From positions 64,879-128,878 of the forward strand of contig MGTV01000008.1 in NCBI GenBank assembly GCA_001799635.1: DNA of 64,000 nucleotides, in the 5' to 3' direction. A model generated the notes under the pieces. That model worked only from the letters and a program-made list of their open reading frames with translations, was not told where the DNA came from and did not search any database. Both the position numbers and the translations under genes were made by a program. Positions 1 through 8,160 of the stretch are shown piece after piece. The stretch's first letter is position 1, and each line of letters opens with the position of its first letter. Source of the DNA: Elusimicrobia bacterium GWA2_62_23 (GTDB taxonomy: Bacteria > Elusimicrobiota > Elusimicrobia > Elusimicrobiales > UBA9959).

Positions 1-534
1 ACTCAGCCGGTTTCGGACCTTTCAACCGCGGCCGTTTATCACACCTCCGCTACCATACGCTGGACGGCCCCGCTGGATATCGGCCCCGGCATCTTGGGCG
101 TCACTACCGGCTGGTACCGCGTGGACTACGCCACGTACAGCGGGTACGCCTTCTCTTCCTCCACTTTCAAAGTGGAGATAGCCACCCTGGCGGTCATAGG
201 CTCCACACAGGCCTTCAACATCTCAGGACTTTGGCCGCATACTACCTATTATGCTATGGTTTATCCCGGTGACCGGGCCTATAATTTCACGGCTTCTTCC
301 AGCCTTCTCGTGATCGCGCCGCTGGTTCCCAGCACTTATTGCGGCTTGAAAATGTACGACGGGGTGGAGACCGTTTCTCTGGGCTGCGAGCCGGAGGGGA
401 CGTTGAATTCGGACCTGCGTATTTCCAGGCATGGGGTTACTTTTGGAGTCATAATGGTGGATGTCGCCGATCCGGCGGCTTCCAGGATAAAAATGCAGAC
501 CCCGGAAGGGGTGAAAGCGGTGAGGAAATATTGA
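1..534 (+). CDS. C-terminal part of a fibronectin type III-like surface/secreted protein (5' end outside window)
   Basis: The reading frame is open from base 1 to a TGA at 534, so at least 177 residues of a longer protein are present; the ATG at 94 is internal. The stretch around ISGLWPHTTYYAMV matches the loop and strand pattern that closes fibronectin type III domains (Gly-Leu-x-Pro-x-Thr-x-Tyr-Tyr), and the preceding TIRWTAP looks like an FN3 B strand. The last 60 residues (LKMYDGVETVSLGC onward) are a separate small beta-rich tail with no recognised family. FN3 arrays are typical of exported adhesins or polymer-binding proteins in diderm bacteria. The function of the whole protein cannot be told from this end. 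The family call is reasonably sure, the role unknown. Confidence 0.6.
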   Translation, partial: TQPVSDLSTAAVYHTSATIRWTAPLDIGPGILGVTTGWYRVDYATYSGYAFSSSTFKVEIATLAVIGSTQAFNISGLWPHTTYYAMVYPGDRAYNFTASSSLLVIAPLVPSTYCGLKMYDGVETVSLGCEPEGTLNSDLRISRHGVTFGVIMVDVADPAASRIKMQTPEGVKAVRKY

Positions 535-561
535 CCACCCGCTGAATTGCCGGAGGAGATT

Positions 562-984
562 ATGAAAACCCTGACGATGGCTTTATTCCTATTGTTGCCT
601 TGCGCGCCTCTGGCCGCCCAAGGTCAGGCCAGATCTTCCGCGGGCGCTGAGAAGGACCCCGTGCGTCTCAAAGCCTTGCGTGATTCCGCCAAACCCGTGA
701 TACAGCTCGCGCGCAAGCATTCCGGGGACTTGGCCGCGCTCAAGAGAGCCCATGCCGCGGCAAGAAAGCAGTTGAGAGCGCAGTTCTCCGGAAACGGGCA
801 GGACTCCGAGAAGGGGCGTAAGGCGCTGTCGAGCCTGGGCAAATTACAGCGCGACGAGTGGCGCAAGGCGGTTGAGACCAGGCGGACCGAGCGTATCAAA
901 CTGGAAAAGAAAAATCCGGCCGCCGCCAAGGCTTTTCGTGAACTGGTGTCGCTCAACGTGCCTTTGGAGGAACCGGCTAATTAG
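562..984 (+). CDS. small secreted helical protein, unknown function
   Basis: I start it at the ATG at 562 because a strong GGAGGAG lies just upstream (about 552-558); an in-frame TTG at 547 has no such site. The 140-aa product opens with a signal peptide (MKTLTMALFLLLPCAPLAAQ, cleavage near Ala-Gln). The mature part is very rich in Lys, Arg, Glu and Ala and is predicted to be almost wholly alpha-helical (AALKRAHAAARKQLRAQF, RKALSSLGKLQRDEWRKAV). This resembles small periplasmic helical-hairpin proteins of the Spy/CpxP type in general character, but no diagnostic LTxxQ motif is visible. It lies 9 nt before the Sel1-repeat gene and is probably cotranscribed with it. Function unknown. Confidence 0.65.
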   Translation: MKTLTMALFLLLPCAPLAAQGQARSSAGAEKDPVRLKALRDSAKPVIQLARKHSGDLAALKRAHAAARKQLRAQFSGNGQDSEKGRKALSSLGKLQRDEWRKAVETRRTERIKLEKKNPAAAKAFRELVSLNVPLEEPAN

Positions 985-993
985 GCCCTGTCC

Positions 994-2013
994 ATGTCCC
1001 AACGCGGAAGATCACATTTTTACGCCGGAGCGGCTATCGCGGTTCTTCTGGCCCTGCTGATGGCCTATGCCAAGCGGCGCGGCGCGCCCAAGCCGCCGTC
1101 CCCGGACCTTGCCTTGCCCGCGGCGCCCGCCCCCGCGGAGGCGGTGCGGTCCCTGTTGGGGTTCAAGCCGGAGGAGAAGACGCCAGGCCCTTTCGCCGGT
1201 CCTGATGCTGAAAAATTGTACAACGATCCCTCACAGAAGGGCCCGCCCAAAAAGTCCACCGAAACTCCAAAGATAGATTACGCCGCCACCCTGCGAGGGT
1301 TCGCCGAAGGCGGCAACGTGCCGGCGCAGAACCTGCTGGGAGAGTCCTACCTGACCGGCAGCGGGGTCAAGCAGGATTTCGCCGAGGCCTTTAAGTGGTT
1401 CAAGAAGTCGGCGGACCAGGGCAACCTGCCCGCGCTTTTCCGGTTGGGAGCCCTGTATTACACCGGCACGGGGACGCGGAAGGACCTGGCCGCGTCCCTG
1501 GATTGCCTGCGCAGGGCGGCCGACGGGGGCTACGCGCCGGCCCAGGCCGCTTTGGGCGCCAAGTATTTTTCCGGGGAGGACGTGGCCAAGGACCAGGCGC
1601 TGGGATTGGAGTGGGTCAAGAAGTCCGCCCTGGGCGGCCACGAACCTTCACAGTTCCAACTGGGCGTCATGTACTATTACGGCAGGGAGGCCGCCGTGGA
1701 TAAGCCGGAGGCCCTGAAATGGTTCCGGCTCTCGGCCGCCGCCGGCAATTCCCAGGCCCAGTTCAACGCCGGGCTGATGCTGGCCAAGGGCGACGGCGTT
1801 CCCCGGGATTATCCCGAGGCCCTCAAGTGGCTCACGCTGGCTTCCGGCGCCGCCGCCTCGCCCCTTAAGGACGACGCCGCCCGCGCCGCCGCGGCGCTGG
1901 CCGGCGCCCTTTCTCCCGAGGCAGTCGCGGCCGCCCGGGCCGAGGCAGAAAAATTGAGGGGGAAACTTTCCGCCGCTCCCGCCGCGGCTTTCCCGGGTTC
2001 CCGCAAAAAGTAG
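994..2013 (+). CDS. Sel1-like repeat (SLR) membrane-anchored protein
   Basis: 339 aa. Residues about 9-26 form one hydrophobic segment after a basic start, an uncleaved anchor or signal sequence. A Pro/Ala-rich linker (about 30-55) follows. Residues about 95-285 hold five Sel1-like repeats, each with the A-x-x-x-L-G-x-x-Y-x-x-G-x-G-V-x-x-D pattern and the closing W-F/V-x-x-S-A-x-x-G (for example NLLGESYLTGSGVKQD, FRLGALYYTGTGTRKD). SLR solenoids mediate protein-protein contacts. In bacteria they are often periplasmic or envelope scaffolds, so a scaffold role is inferred. The C-terminal 50 residues are Ala-rich and low in complexity. The gene closes a short run with the small secreted protein before it; a new promoter starts downstream near 2041. 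Confidence 0.85.
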   Translation: MSQRGRSHFYAGAAIAVLLALLMAYAKRRGAPKPPSPDLALPAAPAPAEAVRSLLGFKPEEKTPGPFAGPDAEKLYNDPSQKGPPKKSTETPKIDYAATLRGFAEGGNVPAQNLLGESYLTGSGVKQDFAEAFKWFKKSADQGNLPALFRLGALYYTGTGTRKDLAASLDCLRRAADGGYAPAQAALGAKYFSGEDVAKDQALGLEWVKKSALGGHEPSQFQLGVMYYYGREAAVDKPEALKWFRLSAAAGNSQAQFNAGLMLAKGDGVPRDYPEALKWLTLASGAAASPLKDDAARAAAALAGALSPEAVAAARAEAEKLRGKLSAAPAAAFPGSRKK

Positions 2014-2031
2014 CCGGTTCCGCCTCCGTCC

Positions 2032-2060
2032 CTCTTGTTGTATAATTGAAAATACAAGAG
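2032..2060 (+). promoter_or_regulatory. -10 box inside a 7-bp inverted repeat upstream of the response-regulator pair
   Basis: A consensus TATAAT lies at 2041-2046. It sits between the arms of a perfect inverted repeat, CTCTTGT at 2032-2038 and ACAAGAG at 2054-2060. The first response-regulator ATG follows at 2080. A repressor bound to the repeat would cover the -10 element, so this is a candidate operator for the response-regulator genes. No convincing -35 box was seen at the normal spacing. Confidence 0.45.
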
Positions 2061-2079
2061 CGGTTTTCTTTAAACTACT

Positions 2080-2445
2080 ATGAACATACTTCTCGCCGAA
2101 GACGACCCCGCGATGCGGCTGCTGCTTGAGGATTTTCTCGCCGGGCTCGGTCACGCCGTGCGTTCGGCAGAGAACGGCAACGGGCTGGTAAAGCAGGCCC
2201 TGGAGGCCAGGCCGGACCTCATCATAACGGACCTGCAGATGCCGGAAATGTCCGGGGATTCCATGATAGCCATGCTGGACCTGTACCCGGGCCTGGCGGG
2301 CATCCCGGTAATAGTGATAACCGGGGCCGCCCACGGCGAGCTGGCCGACATGGGCATCTCCCCGGAGATCCCGGTGTTCAGGAAGCCGCTGGACCTTGAA
2401 AAGGTGGCGGCCGAGGTGGGCAGGATCGCCGGGCGGGACCGGTAA
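2080..2445 (+). CDS. single-domain response regulator (CheY-like receiver)
   Basis: 121 aa, just one receiver domain with no output domain. The acidic pocket (E7, D8, D9) and the phosphoacceptor D51 in LIITDLQMP are present. The conserved Thr (VIVITGAAH) and the Lys of FRKPLD are also there, so the fold should be phosphorylatable. Stand-alone receivers act by protein contact, as CheY does on flagellar FliM or as a phosphorelay intermediate. The gene lies 16 nt before a second receiver, and the pair precedes a histidine kinase (4750) and a MotA/FliG-like/MotB-type unit (5795). That raises the possibility that one of them signals to that motor; this is inference only. The start follows a TATAAT promoter. 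Confidence 0.9.
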   Translation: MNILLAEDDPAMRLLLEDFLAGLGHAVRSAENGNGLVKQALEARPDLIITDLQMPEMSGDSMIAMLDLYPGLAGIPVIVITGAAHGELADMGISPEIPVFRKPLDLEKVAAEVGRIAGRDR

Positions 2446-2461
2446 AAGGGCGCGCACGAAC

Positions 2462-2821
2462 ATGAAAAAAATACTTGCTGCCGACGACGACCAGGCCATG
2501 GTGGATTATTACAAGGCCCTGCTTTCAGAGGCCGGTTACGAGGTGCTGGCGGCCGCCGACGCCACCGCGGCGCTCATCCAGTACCGCGACGAGAAGCCCG
2601 ACCTGGTCATCCTCGACATGCAGATGCCCGGCGGCGGGGGGGCGCAGGTCTTCGACGTGACCCGCGACGTGCTGAAGGCGGGGGTGCCGGTGATCTTCGT
2701 CACGGGCCTGCCGGAGCGCGCGGAAAACTTCGCGAAGTCCTATCCCAAGGTGCGGGTCTTCAGGAAGCCGGTAAAGTCAGAAGAATTGCTGGCCTGCGTG
2801 GCTTCTTTTCTGGGCGCTTGA
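2462..2821 (+). CDS. single-domain response regulator (second receiver)
   Basis: 119 aa. I use the ATG at 2462, where the MKKILAADDD receiver start begins, in preference to an in-frame upstream ATG at 2396 that overlaps the previous gene and encodes an Arg/Pro-rich non-conserved leader. Asp residues 8-10 form the acidic pocket, D52 (LVILDMQMP) is the phosphoacceptor, T in IFVTGLP and K in FRKPVK complete the active site. There is no output domain. It shares overall character with the neighbouring receiver at 2080, suggesting an old duplication. It is probably transcribed from the same promoter near 2041. The partner kinase is unknown; the nearest is at 4750. Confidence 0.9.
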   Translation: MKKILAADDDQAMVDYYKALLSEAGYEVLAAADATAALIQYRDEKPDLVILDMQMPGGGGAQVFDVTRDVLKAGVPVIFVTGLPERAENFAKSYPKVRVFRKPVKSEELLACVASFLGA

Positions 2822-3014
2822 CGCGGCCCAACCGCGCCGCCTGGCCGTTTTGCGGCCGGAGCTCAAAAGATACCCTCCTGAAGAGATCCTCGCCAAGCTG
2901 CAGGCCGTGATGGGCGCCCGCCAGGGCCTCTTTTTTTCTCATTTCCGTAACAATTATTTCGGGATTTCTTCGGGATTGGACGGCGAATAACCCGTACACT
3001 ATAGATATAGATCT

Positions 3015-4742
3015 ATGGCGAACGGGAACACCAGCTGGCTAGTCGGAACCGTCGCGGCGCTGCTCTTCTGCGCCGGCGGTTTTTTTGCCGTTCCCGCCGC
3101 GGCCGGCGACCCCGGCGCCGCCGCCGGCACCTTCCTCAAGTTCGCCCCCGGGCCCCGCGGCACCGGCATGGGCGAGGCCTACACCGCCGTCACCGAAGAC
3201 GCCTACGCCGCCTGGTGGAACCCCGCCGGGCTGGCCTTCGTGGAGCGCCCCGAAGTGGGCGCCACCTACAACGCCTCCATGGAATCGGTCAGCCACCAGT
3301 ACGTTTCCGTGGCTTACCCGCTGCGCTATGGTTCCACCCTGGGCTTCAACATCACCCGCCTGAGCGTGGCCCCCTTCCAGGGCTACGACGCGGCGGGCTG
3401 GAAGACCCGCTCCGTGGACGCCGCCGATACCGCCGTCGGCGCCGCTTATGGCTGGACCGTGTTCAAGGACGAGATAGAGCGCCCTGTGTTTAATTTGGGG
3501 GCCAACTTTAAAGCGATAAATTCCCGCTTGGACAACGTTTCCGCGACCGGTTTCGGGCTGGACCTGGGCGCTGTATACGTGCTTCGCCCGGCCAAATACT
3601 GGATGAAGAAGGTCCCTGCCCAGGAGTTCAGGTTCGCGGCCGCCATCCGCAACATAGGTACCGGCCTGCAATACGACTCGGTCTCCTTTCCCTTGCCCCT
3701 GTCCGCCACGCTTGGCGCGGCCTGGATGTCCCACCCGTGGGGCGCGCACAGCCTGACGTTGTCCGCGGACCAGACAGTGGCCAATGATGAGAAGTATACC
3801 CTGGGGCTCGGGGCCGAATATTTCATGTTCCAGTTACTCTCTTTCCGTGCCGGTTATCGCACCGGCCAGGAAGTAGGTTCCGGGATAAGGGCCGGGTTCG
3901 GCTTCCGCCTGGCGTTCATGGACCTGGACTATTCCATGTCCCCTTTCGGCGACCTGGGCAGTATGCATAAGTTCGGGCTCACCATGCGCTTCGGCGAAGC
4001 CAAACCTCTGAAGGCCGCCCCTGAAAAGACCGCCCGCGTGAGTTCCGGTAAACTGGTCGCTCCCAAGGAGCGCATCGAAAAACTGGAAGGCTACGCCGCC
4101 GACTACCTGGAACTGGCCCGCAAGGACCTGGCCGCCATCCGCTACGTGTCCGCTCTGGGAAATATCCAGAAGGCCTTCAACCTGGAGCCTTCCCTTAAGG
4201 ACGGTCCTTGGGGGGACCGCGCCAGCCGCCTCACGGTTATTTCCGAAGGCCTGCGTCTGAAAGATACCCCGGTGCGCGAAAAGGCCATGCAGAAGGATAC
4301 CGAGCAGGCCAAGATAGCGGTGGAGGCCGTGTCGGCCTATCTGGAGGCCCGTGAGATGAAGGCTTTCCTTCTGGCTCACGCGGCTCTGGGTACCAATGTT
4401 CGCGGGGACAGCGTATTCGAAACCCTCCTGAACCTCATGGGAGAACTTACGCATAATACCGTGCGCCGCGACGAGATCCTGCCCCGCCAGGCCCTCGTGA
4501 AGGAAAAGCTCAAGAAGGCCGCGCGCAACTTCTATATCCAGCAGTTCGACCAGGCGGGCCGCGAGTGTGAAGAAGTCACGCTTATAGACGAACAGAACCC
4601 GATGGGCTGGACCAGGCTGGGCTCGGCGTACTATATGATGGGCGACATGGAAAAGGCGAAGAAAGCCTATCAGAAGGCCCTTGAACTCCGTCCCGGCGAT
4701 CCGGTGGTTAGACAGTTCATGGCCGCGCAGGGCTGGGAGTAA
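3015..4742 (+). CDS. PorV/PorQ-like outer-membrane barrel fused to a C-terminal TPR
   Basis: 575 aa. A signal peptide covers about residues 1-30. Residues about 36-335 match the PorV/PorQ (UPF0164-like) outer-membrane family: the opening FLKFAPGPRGTGMGEAYTAV and AWWNPAGLA motifs are hallmarks, followed by alternating barrel strands ending in FGLTMRFGEA. PorV in Bacteroidota is a type IX secretion shuttle, but PorV-like barrels are common in other phyla without that system. Residues about 345-575 form a helical region ending in a clear TPR (WTRLGSAYYMMGDMEKAKKAY). The barrel-TPR fusion is unusual, and the TPR would face the periplasm. No Shine-Dalgarno site is seen; TATAGA boxes lie at 3000-3011 directly upstream. 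The kinase gene follows 7 nt after the stop. Confidence 0.8.
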   Translation: MANGNTSWLVGTVAALLFCAGGFFAVPAAAGDPGAAAGTFLKFAPGPRGTGMGEAYTAVTEDAYAAWWNPAGLAFVERPEVGATYNASMESVSHQYVSVAYPLRYGSTLGFNITRLSVAPFQGYDAAGWKTRSVDAADTAVGAAYGWTVFKDEIERPVFNLGANFKAINSRLDNVSATGFGLDLGAVYVLRPAKYWMKKVPAQEFRFAAAIRNIGTGLQYDSVSFPLPLSATLGAAWMSHPWGAHSLTLSADQTVANDEKYTLGLGAEYFMFQLLSFRAGYRTGQEVGSGIRAGFGFRLAFMDLDYSMSPFGDLGSMHKFGLTMRFGEAKPLKAAPEKTARVSSGKLVAPKERIEKLEGYAADYLELARKDLAAIRYVSALGNIQKAFNLEPSLKDGPWGDRASRLTVISEGLRLKDTPVREKAMQKDTEQAKIAVEAVSAYLEAREMKAFLLAHAALGTNVRGDSVFETLLNLMGELTHNTVRRDEILPRQALVKEKLKKAARNFYIQQFDQAGRECEEVTLIDEQNPMGWTRLGSAYYMMGDMEKAKKAYQKALELRPGDPVVRQFMAAQGWE

Positions 4743-4749
4743 GGCTCCT

Positions 4750-5691
4750 ATGGAATTCGCGCTCGTTATAATCCTGCCTATGTTCCTGTTGATGGCCGGG
4801 TCCGGCATTCTGGTCGTTTCCCAGGTGTCGAGTTTCCTGCAGTCGAGTTCTCTCAACCAGCGGCAGCGTTTCGCCAACATGGTCATCCAGCAGTATATGA
4901 TCCAGATCGCCATGGCCCAGAGCCAGCTCTACCAGCGCTCCAGGCAGCTGGAGGCCCTTTCCAACAAGTTGGCCCTCTCCAACCAGGAACTGGCCGGCCT
5001 CAACGAGATGAAGTCCAAGTTCCTTTCCATGGTGGTGCACGACGTGCGCACACCCCTGGCGTCCATCCGCGGCTTCAGCGAGATGCTCATCAAGAAGGTC
5101 CCCGGGGAGCGGGAGGCCGCTTACCTCAGGAACATCGTCTCTTCCACGGACCAGCTGGGCCGCCTCATCGCCGACCTTACCGACCTGGCCATGATAGAGG
5201 CGGGAAAACTGAAGATGGAGAAGGCGGTCTTCGATTCCGCCGAATTGGCCCGGGACATCCTGCCGGCCCTCAGCATAAACGCCCAGAAGAAGGGCGTGGA
5301 ACTGGCGGCGGGGGAACTCACCGACGGGTTCCCCATAAACGGCGACAAGTTCCGCCTCAGCCAGGTGCTCATGAACCTGCTCAACAACGCCATCAAGTTC
5401 ACCCCGGTGGGCCGCCGCGTGGAACTCACCATGCGCCGCGAAGGCCGCGGCATAGGCGTGTACGTGAAGGACTCCGGCATAGGCATCCACCCCAGCGAGA
5501 CCAAGAAGATCTTCGAGAAGTTCTACCAGGCCAAATACCAGAAGGACGAGAAACTGCGCAAGCAGGGCTGGGGCCTGGGCCTGTCCATCGCCACGGAGAT
5601 CATCCGCTCCCACAAAGGGGAAATAGGGGCCACCAGCCCCGGCCTGGGCAAAGGTTCCACTTTCTATTTCAAGGTGCCGGCCGATTGCTGA
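4750..5691 (+). CDS. membrane sensor histidine kinase
   Basis: 313 aa from the ATG at 4750; an in-frame ATG at 4681 lies inside the previous gene. A hydrophobic segment (residues about 3-27) anchors it. Residues 35-88 form a coiled coil (QSQLYQRSRQLEALSNKL). H97 in VVHDVRTPL is the phosphorylated histidine of the HisKA domain. The HATPase domain follows with the N box (LMNLLNNAIKF), G1 box (VKDSGIGI) and G2 box (GWGLGLSIA). There is no periplasmic sensor domain, so input may come through the membrane segment or from the adjacent PorV-TPR protein. It sits between the PorV gene and the motor operon; likely partners are the two receivers at 2080 and 2462 (inference). Confidence 0.9.
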   Translation: MEFALVIILPMFLLMAGSGILVVSQVSSFLQSSSLNQRQRFANMVIQQYMIQIAMAQSQLYQRSRQLEALSNKLALSNQELAGLNEMKSKFLSMVVHDVRTPLASIRGFSEMLIKKVPGEREAAYLRNIVSSTDQLGRLIADLTDLAMIEAGKLKMEKAVFDSAELARDILPALSINAQKKGVELAAGELTDGFPINGDKFRLSQVLMNLLNNAIKFTPVGRRVELTMRREGRGIGVYVKDSGIGIHPSETKKIFEKFYQAKYQKDEKLRKQGWGLGLSIATEIIRSHKGEIGATSPGLGKGSTFYFKVPADC

Positions 5692-5735
5692 CCATCGCCC
5701 GTAACATGGATATAACTTTTCTGAAACACGGTTAG

Positions 5736-5749
5736 TTTATAATTATAAA
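5736..5749 (+). promoter_or_regulatory. candidate promoter of the MotA/FliF-FliG/MotB unit
   Basis: The 103-nt gap before the motA-like gene contains TTTATAATTATAAA, a perfect 14-bp palindrome at 5736-5749 that includes a consensus -10 box TATAAT at 5738-5743. The start codon is at 5795, leaving a leader of about 45 nt with an AGGA at about 5780. No strong -35 box is visible. This is the only promoter-like sequence ahead of the four overlapping genes, so they probably share one transcript. Confidence 0.45.
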
Positions 5750-5794
5750 GGCGGTTCCATATGGTATGGGACCCCGTAAGGAATCAGGACACCT

Positions 5795-6535
5795 ATGGAC
5801 TTTGGCACAATAGTAGGGCTCGTGGCGTTCGCCGCCTTCATCTTTTACGGCTCCGTGAGCGGGCAGTTCTCCGCGTCGCTCGTCGACGCGCACGCCGTTT
5901 TCGTGGTGCTGGGCGGCACGCTGGTGGCGATGCTCATCAACACCCCGTTCCGTTACCTCGTGAAGGCCGTCACCCAACTGCGCTTCCTCATGTTCAACGA
6001 CGAAAGCGTGGACATGCGCCGCGCGGTGCCGCTGCTGACCGCCCTGGCCGAAGATTGCCGCGGGCGCGGCCTGGCGGCCCTCAAAGAGGCCGACCCGCTC
6101 TTCGCCAACGGCTTCCTGGCCCGGGTCTCCTCCGCCGCGCTGGAGTATAACGATTACAATTTTGTGAAGCACGTGATAGAGCAGGAGATAAACCAGGCCG
6201 CCGACGAGACCAACGAGGTGGCCAACGTCTACCGCACCCTCGGGGTACTCTCTCCCATGTTCGGCCTGCTCGGCACGCTCATAGGCATCATCGGGGTGCT
6301 CAAGCAGCTCTCCGATCCGGAATCCGTGGGTTCCGCCATGGCCGTGGCCATCTCCTCCGCTTTCTTCGGCATCTTCCTGGCCAACATGATCTGCGTGCCC
6401 ATAGCCGGCAAGATCCGGGCCCGGATCTGGCTGCAGGTCCGTCTCAAGTCCATGATCCTCGACGGCATCCTGGAGATCATGAAGGGCAGCATCCCCATGG
6501 TGGTGGAGCGCAGGTTGCAGTCGTATATGGAATGA
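5795..6535 (+). CDS. motA: MotA-family proton/sodium channel stator subunit
   Basis: 246 aa with four membrane segments (about 3-21, 31-50, 148-172, 179-204), the MotA topology. The large cytoplasmic loop lies between TM2 and TM3 (51-147), as in MotA and unlike ExbB/TolQ. TM3 carries LGVLSPMFGLLGTLIGIIG, the Pro/Gly-rich segment that lines the ion channel with MotB. Stator rings of MotA5MotB2 type convert ion flow into rotation of FliG in flagella. Here the next gene encodes a FliG-like rotor fused to FliF, and MotB is two genes further on. It is the first gene of a four-gene unit whose members overlap by 1-4 nt. No flagellar structural genes are nearby. Confidence 0.92.
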   Translation: MDFGTIVGLVAFAAFIFYGSVSGQFSASLVDAHAVFVVLGGTLVAMLINTPFRYLVKAVTQLRFLMFNDESVDMRRAVPLLTALAEDCRGRGLAALKEADPLFANGFLARVSSAALEYNDYNFVKHVIEQEINQAADETNEVANVYRTLGVLSPMFGLLGTLIGIIGVLKQLSDPESVGSAMAVAISSAFFGIFLANMICVPIAGKIRARIWLQVRLKSMILDGILEIMKGSIPMVVERRLQSYME

Positions 6536-8160
6536 TATTTATGATGAAGACGCGGCGCGGGATAAATGCGGCGTTCGCGGCGGCCCTGGCGGCCGGCGCG
6601 CTCTGCTCTTTTGCCGCGGCCGCCGCCGCCCAGACCCTGCCGCTCGACGACAAGGCCCGCTACGAGAAGGCGCTGGAACAGAAGGTGGACGACGTGCTGC
6701 TGCAGCTGCTCGGCCCCAACCAGGCCAAGGTGGTGGTGCAGGCTACCATGGACTTCACCCGCACCGAAAAGGTAGACGTCGCTTCAGGAGTAAGGCAGAA
6801 AGAGGATAAAAGCGGGCTCTTCAAGTGGCAGACCGCCACAGCGGAAGCCGGTCAGCCGCTCAACGAGTATCTCCTGCCGGGATTCCCGGTTATGGAGCCC
6901 GGAGAGGGTGGTGGGGGGACCGATGGCAACAAGTCCTATCAGAAGCAGACGTCTTTCCCGGCTTCTTTCATAAAGAAACTCGTGGTGACCGTTATCGTCA
7001 ACAAGACCCTTCCCGACGCGGAGTCGCAGAATGTCCGCACGGTGGTCTCCGAGGTGCTCAGCCTCGACGCCCAGCGCGGCGACGAACTTTCCGTCATCCG
7101 CACCCCATTCGCCCCCGTCTGGCGCACCATCTGGTACACTCCGGAAGCCGTCAGCCTGGTCTTCAAGTACGGCATCCTTTCCCTTATAGGCATCATAGGC
7201 ATGATAGTGGTGGCGGTGGGCTTCCTCAAGCTGGCCGGCGCCATGAACACCATGGCCAAGGCCCAGCAGAGCCACCAGATCACCATGGACATGGCCAAGC
7301 AGGGCCTGGGCGGCCCCGGTCTGCCCGGCCTCCCCGGGGCAGCTGGGGGAGAAGCCGCCGCCGCCGGCGAGAAGAAGGACGGCGAAAAAGCAGGGGAAGG
7401 CGGCGAGGACGCCGAAAAGGCCCTTTTCAATATCAAGCCCGAGCACGTGGATTTCCTGGTGAAGCTGATGAGCGGAGAGGACCCCGCCAACGTCGCGCTG
7501 GTGGCGGCACATCTTTCCGAGGACGTTAAGAGCGAGTTCCTCCGCCGCCTGCCGGCCGATTTTTCCGCCGAAGTGGTGGCTAACATAGCGCAGATGCGTT
7601 TTGTGGAGCCGGAGGTCATAGCCACCATCCGCGAGGAGCTGGAAAAGCGCCTGGCCGGGGCTTTCGGCGGCGTGAATAAGGCCGTGGCCGCCATGGGGAA
7701 GGTCAGCCTCAGGGCCAAGAAGGAAATGCTGGCCAGCCTGGAGTTGCGCCACCCGGACCTGGCCCGCGAGGTGAGGCCCCGCATCTTCCTCGCCGACGAT
7801 CTGCTGAAACTGACCGACAAGGATATGTCCCTGCTGGCTACTTCCGTGAAACTGGAAGACTGGGCCCTGGCCCTCTGGGAACTCCCCGGGGAGATGCGGC
7901 CAAAGCTCAAGGCGCAGCTGGCCGATAAATCCTGGGCCATGCTGGAGCAGACCATGAAGTACGGCTCGCCTTCCGCCGAGAAGAAGGAGGCGGCCGTGGA
8001 GGGCATAGTGACCGCCGCGCTCAAACTGATGGACGAGGGCCGCATGGCCAACCCGCTGCGCGCCGAGGGCGACGCGCTGCCCGCCGAGGCCGCGCCCCGG
8101 CCGGCTTACACCGTGCCGCTGCCTCCTCCGCCCCCGGCCCCCCAAGGGGGTAACGCATGA
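6532..8160 (+). CDS. FliF (RBM3 part)-FliG fusion: predicted minimal rotor/MS-C ring protein
   Basis: 542 aa. Residues 1-34 form a signal peptide ending at Ala-Gln. Residues about 42-195 resemble the C-terminal ring-building domain of FliF (YscJ/FliF_C): LEQKVDDVLLQLLGPNQAKV, then SFIKKLVVTVIVNK and LDAQRGDELSVIRTPF, which matches the FliF RGDxVxVxxxPF ending. TM helix about 206-234. Gly/Pro linker 255-295. Residues about 298-378 resemble the FliG middle domain and 380-508 the FliG C domain (GGVNKAVAAM, RPRIFLADDLLKLTDKDM, ALALWELPGEMRPKLKAQL). A Pro-rich tail ends the protein. FliF N-terminal ring domains and its first TM helix are absent. Topology is right for a membrane rotor facing a MotA/MotB stator. 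It overlaps motA by 4 nt; ATGs at 6541 and 6544 are alternative starts. Confidence 0.88.
   Translation: MIFMMKTRRGINAAFAAALAAGALCSFAAAAAAQTLPLDDKARYEKALEQKVDDVLLQLLGPNQAKVVVQATMDFTRTEKVDVASGVRQKEDKSGLFKWQTATAEAGQPLNEYLLPGFPVMEPGEGGGGTDGNKSYQKQTSFPASFIKKLVVTVIVNKTLPDAESQNVRTVVSEVLSLDAQRGDELSVIRTPFAPVWRTIWYTPEAVSLVFKYGILSLIGIIGMIVVAVGFLKLAGAMNTMAKAQQSHQITMDMAKQGLGGPGLPGLPGAAGGEAAAAGEKKDGEKAGEGGEDAEKALFNIKPEHVDFLVKLMSGEDPANVALVAAHLSEDVKSEFLRRLPADFSAEVVANIAQMRFVEPEVIATIREELEKRLAGAFGGVNKAVAAMGKVSLRAKKEMLASLELRHPDLAREVRPRIFLADDLLKLTDKDMSLLATSVKLEDWALALWELPGEMRPKLKAQLADKSWAMLEQTMKYGSPSAEKKEAAVEGIVTAALKLMDEGRMANPLRAEGDALPAEAAPRPAYTVPLPPPPPAPQGGNA

Noticed and set aside
2822-3014. Extra small gene between the second receiver and the PorV-like gene
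   Set aside because: Short frames here have no start with a ribosome site and no family pattern; I see only promoter-like AT-rich sequence at the end.
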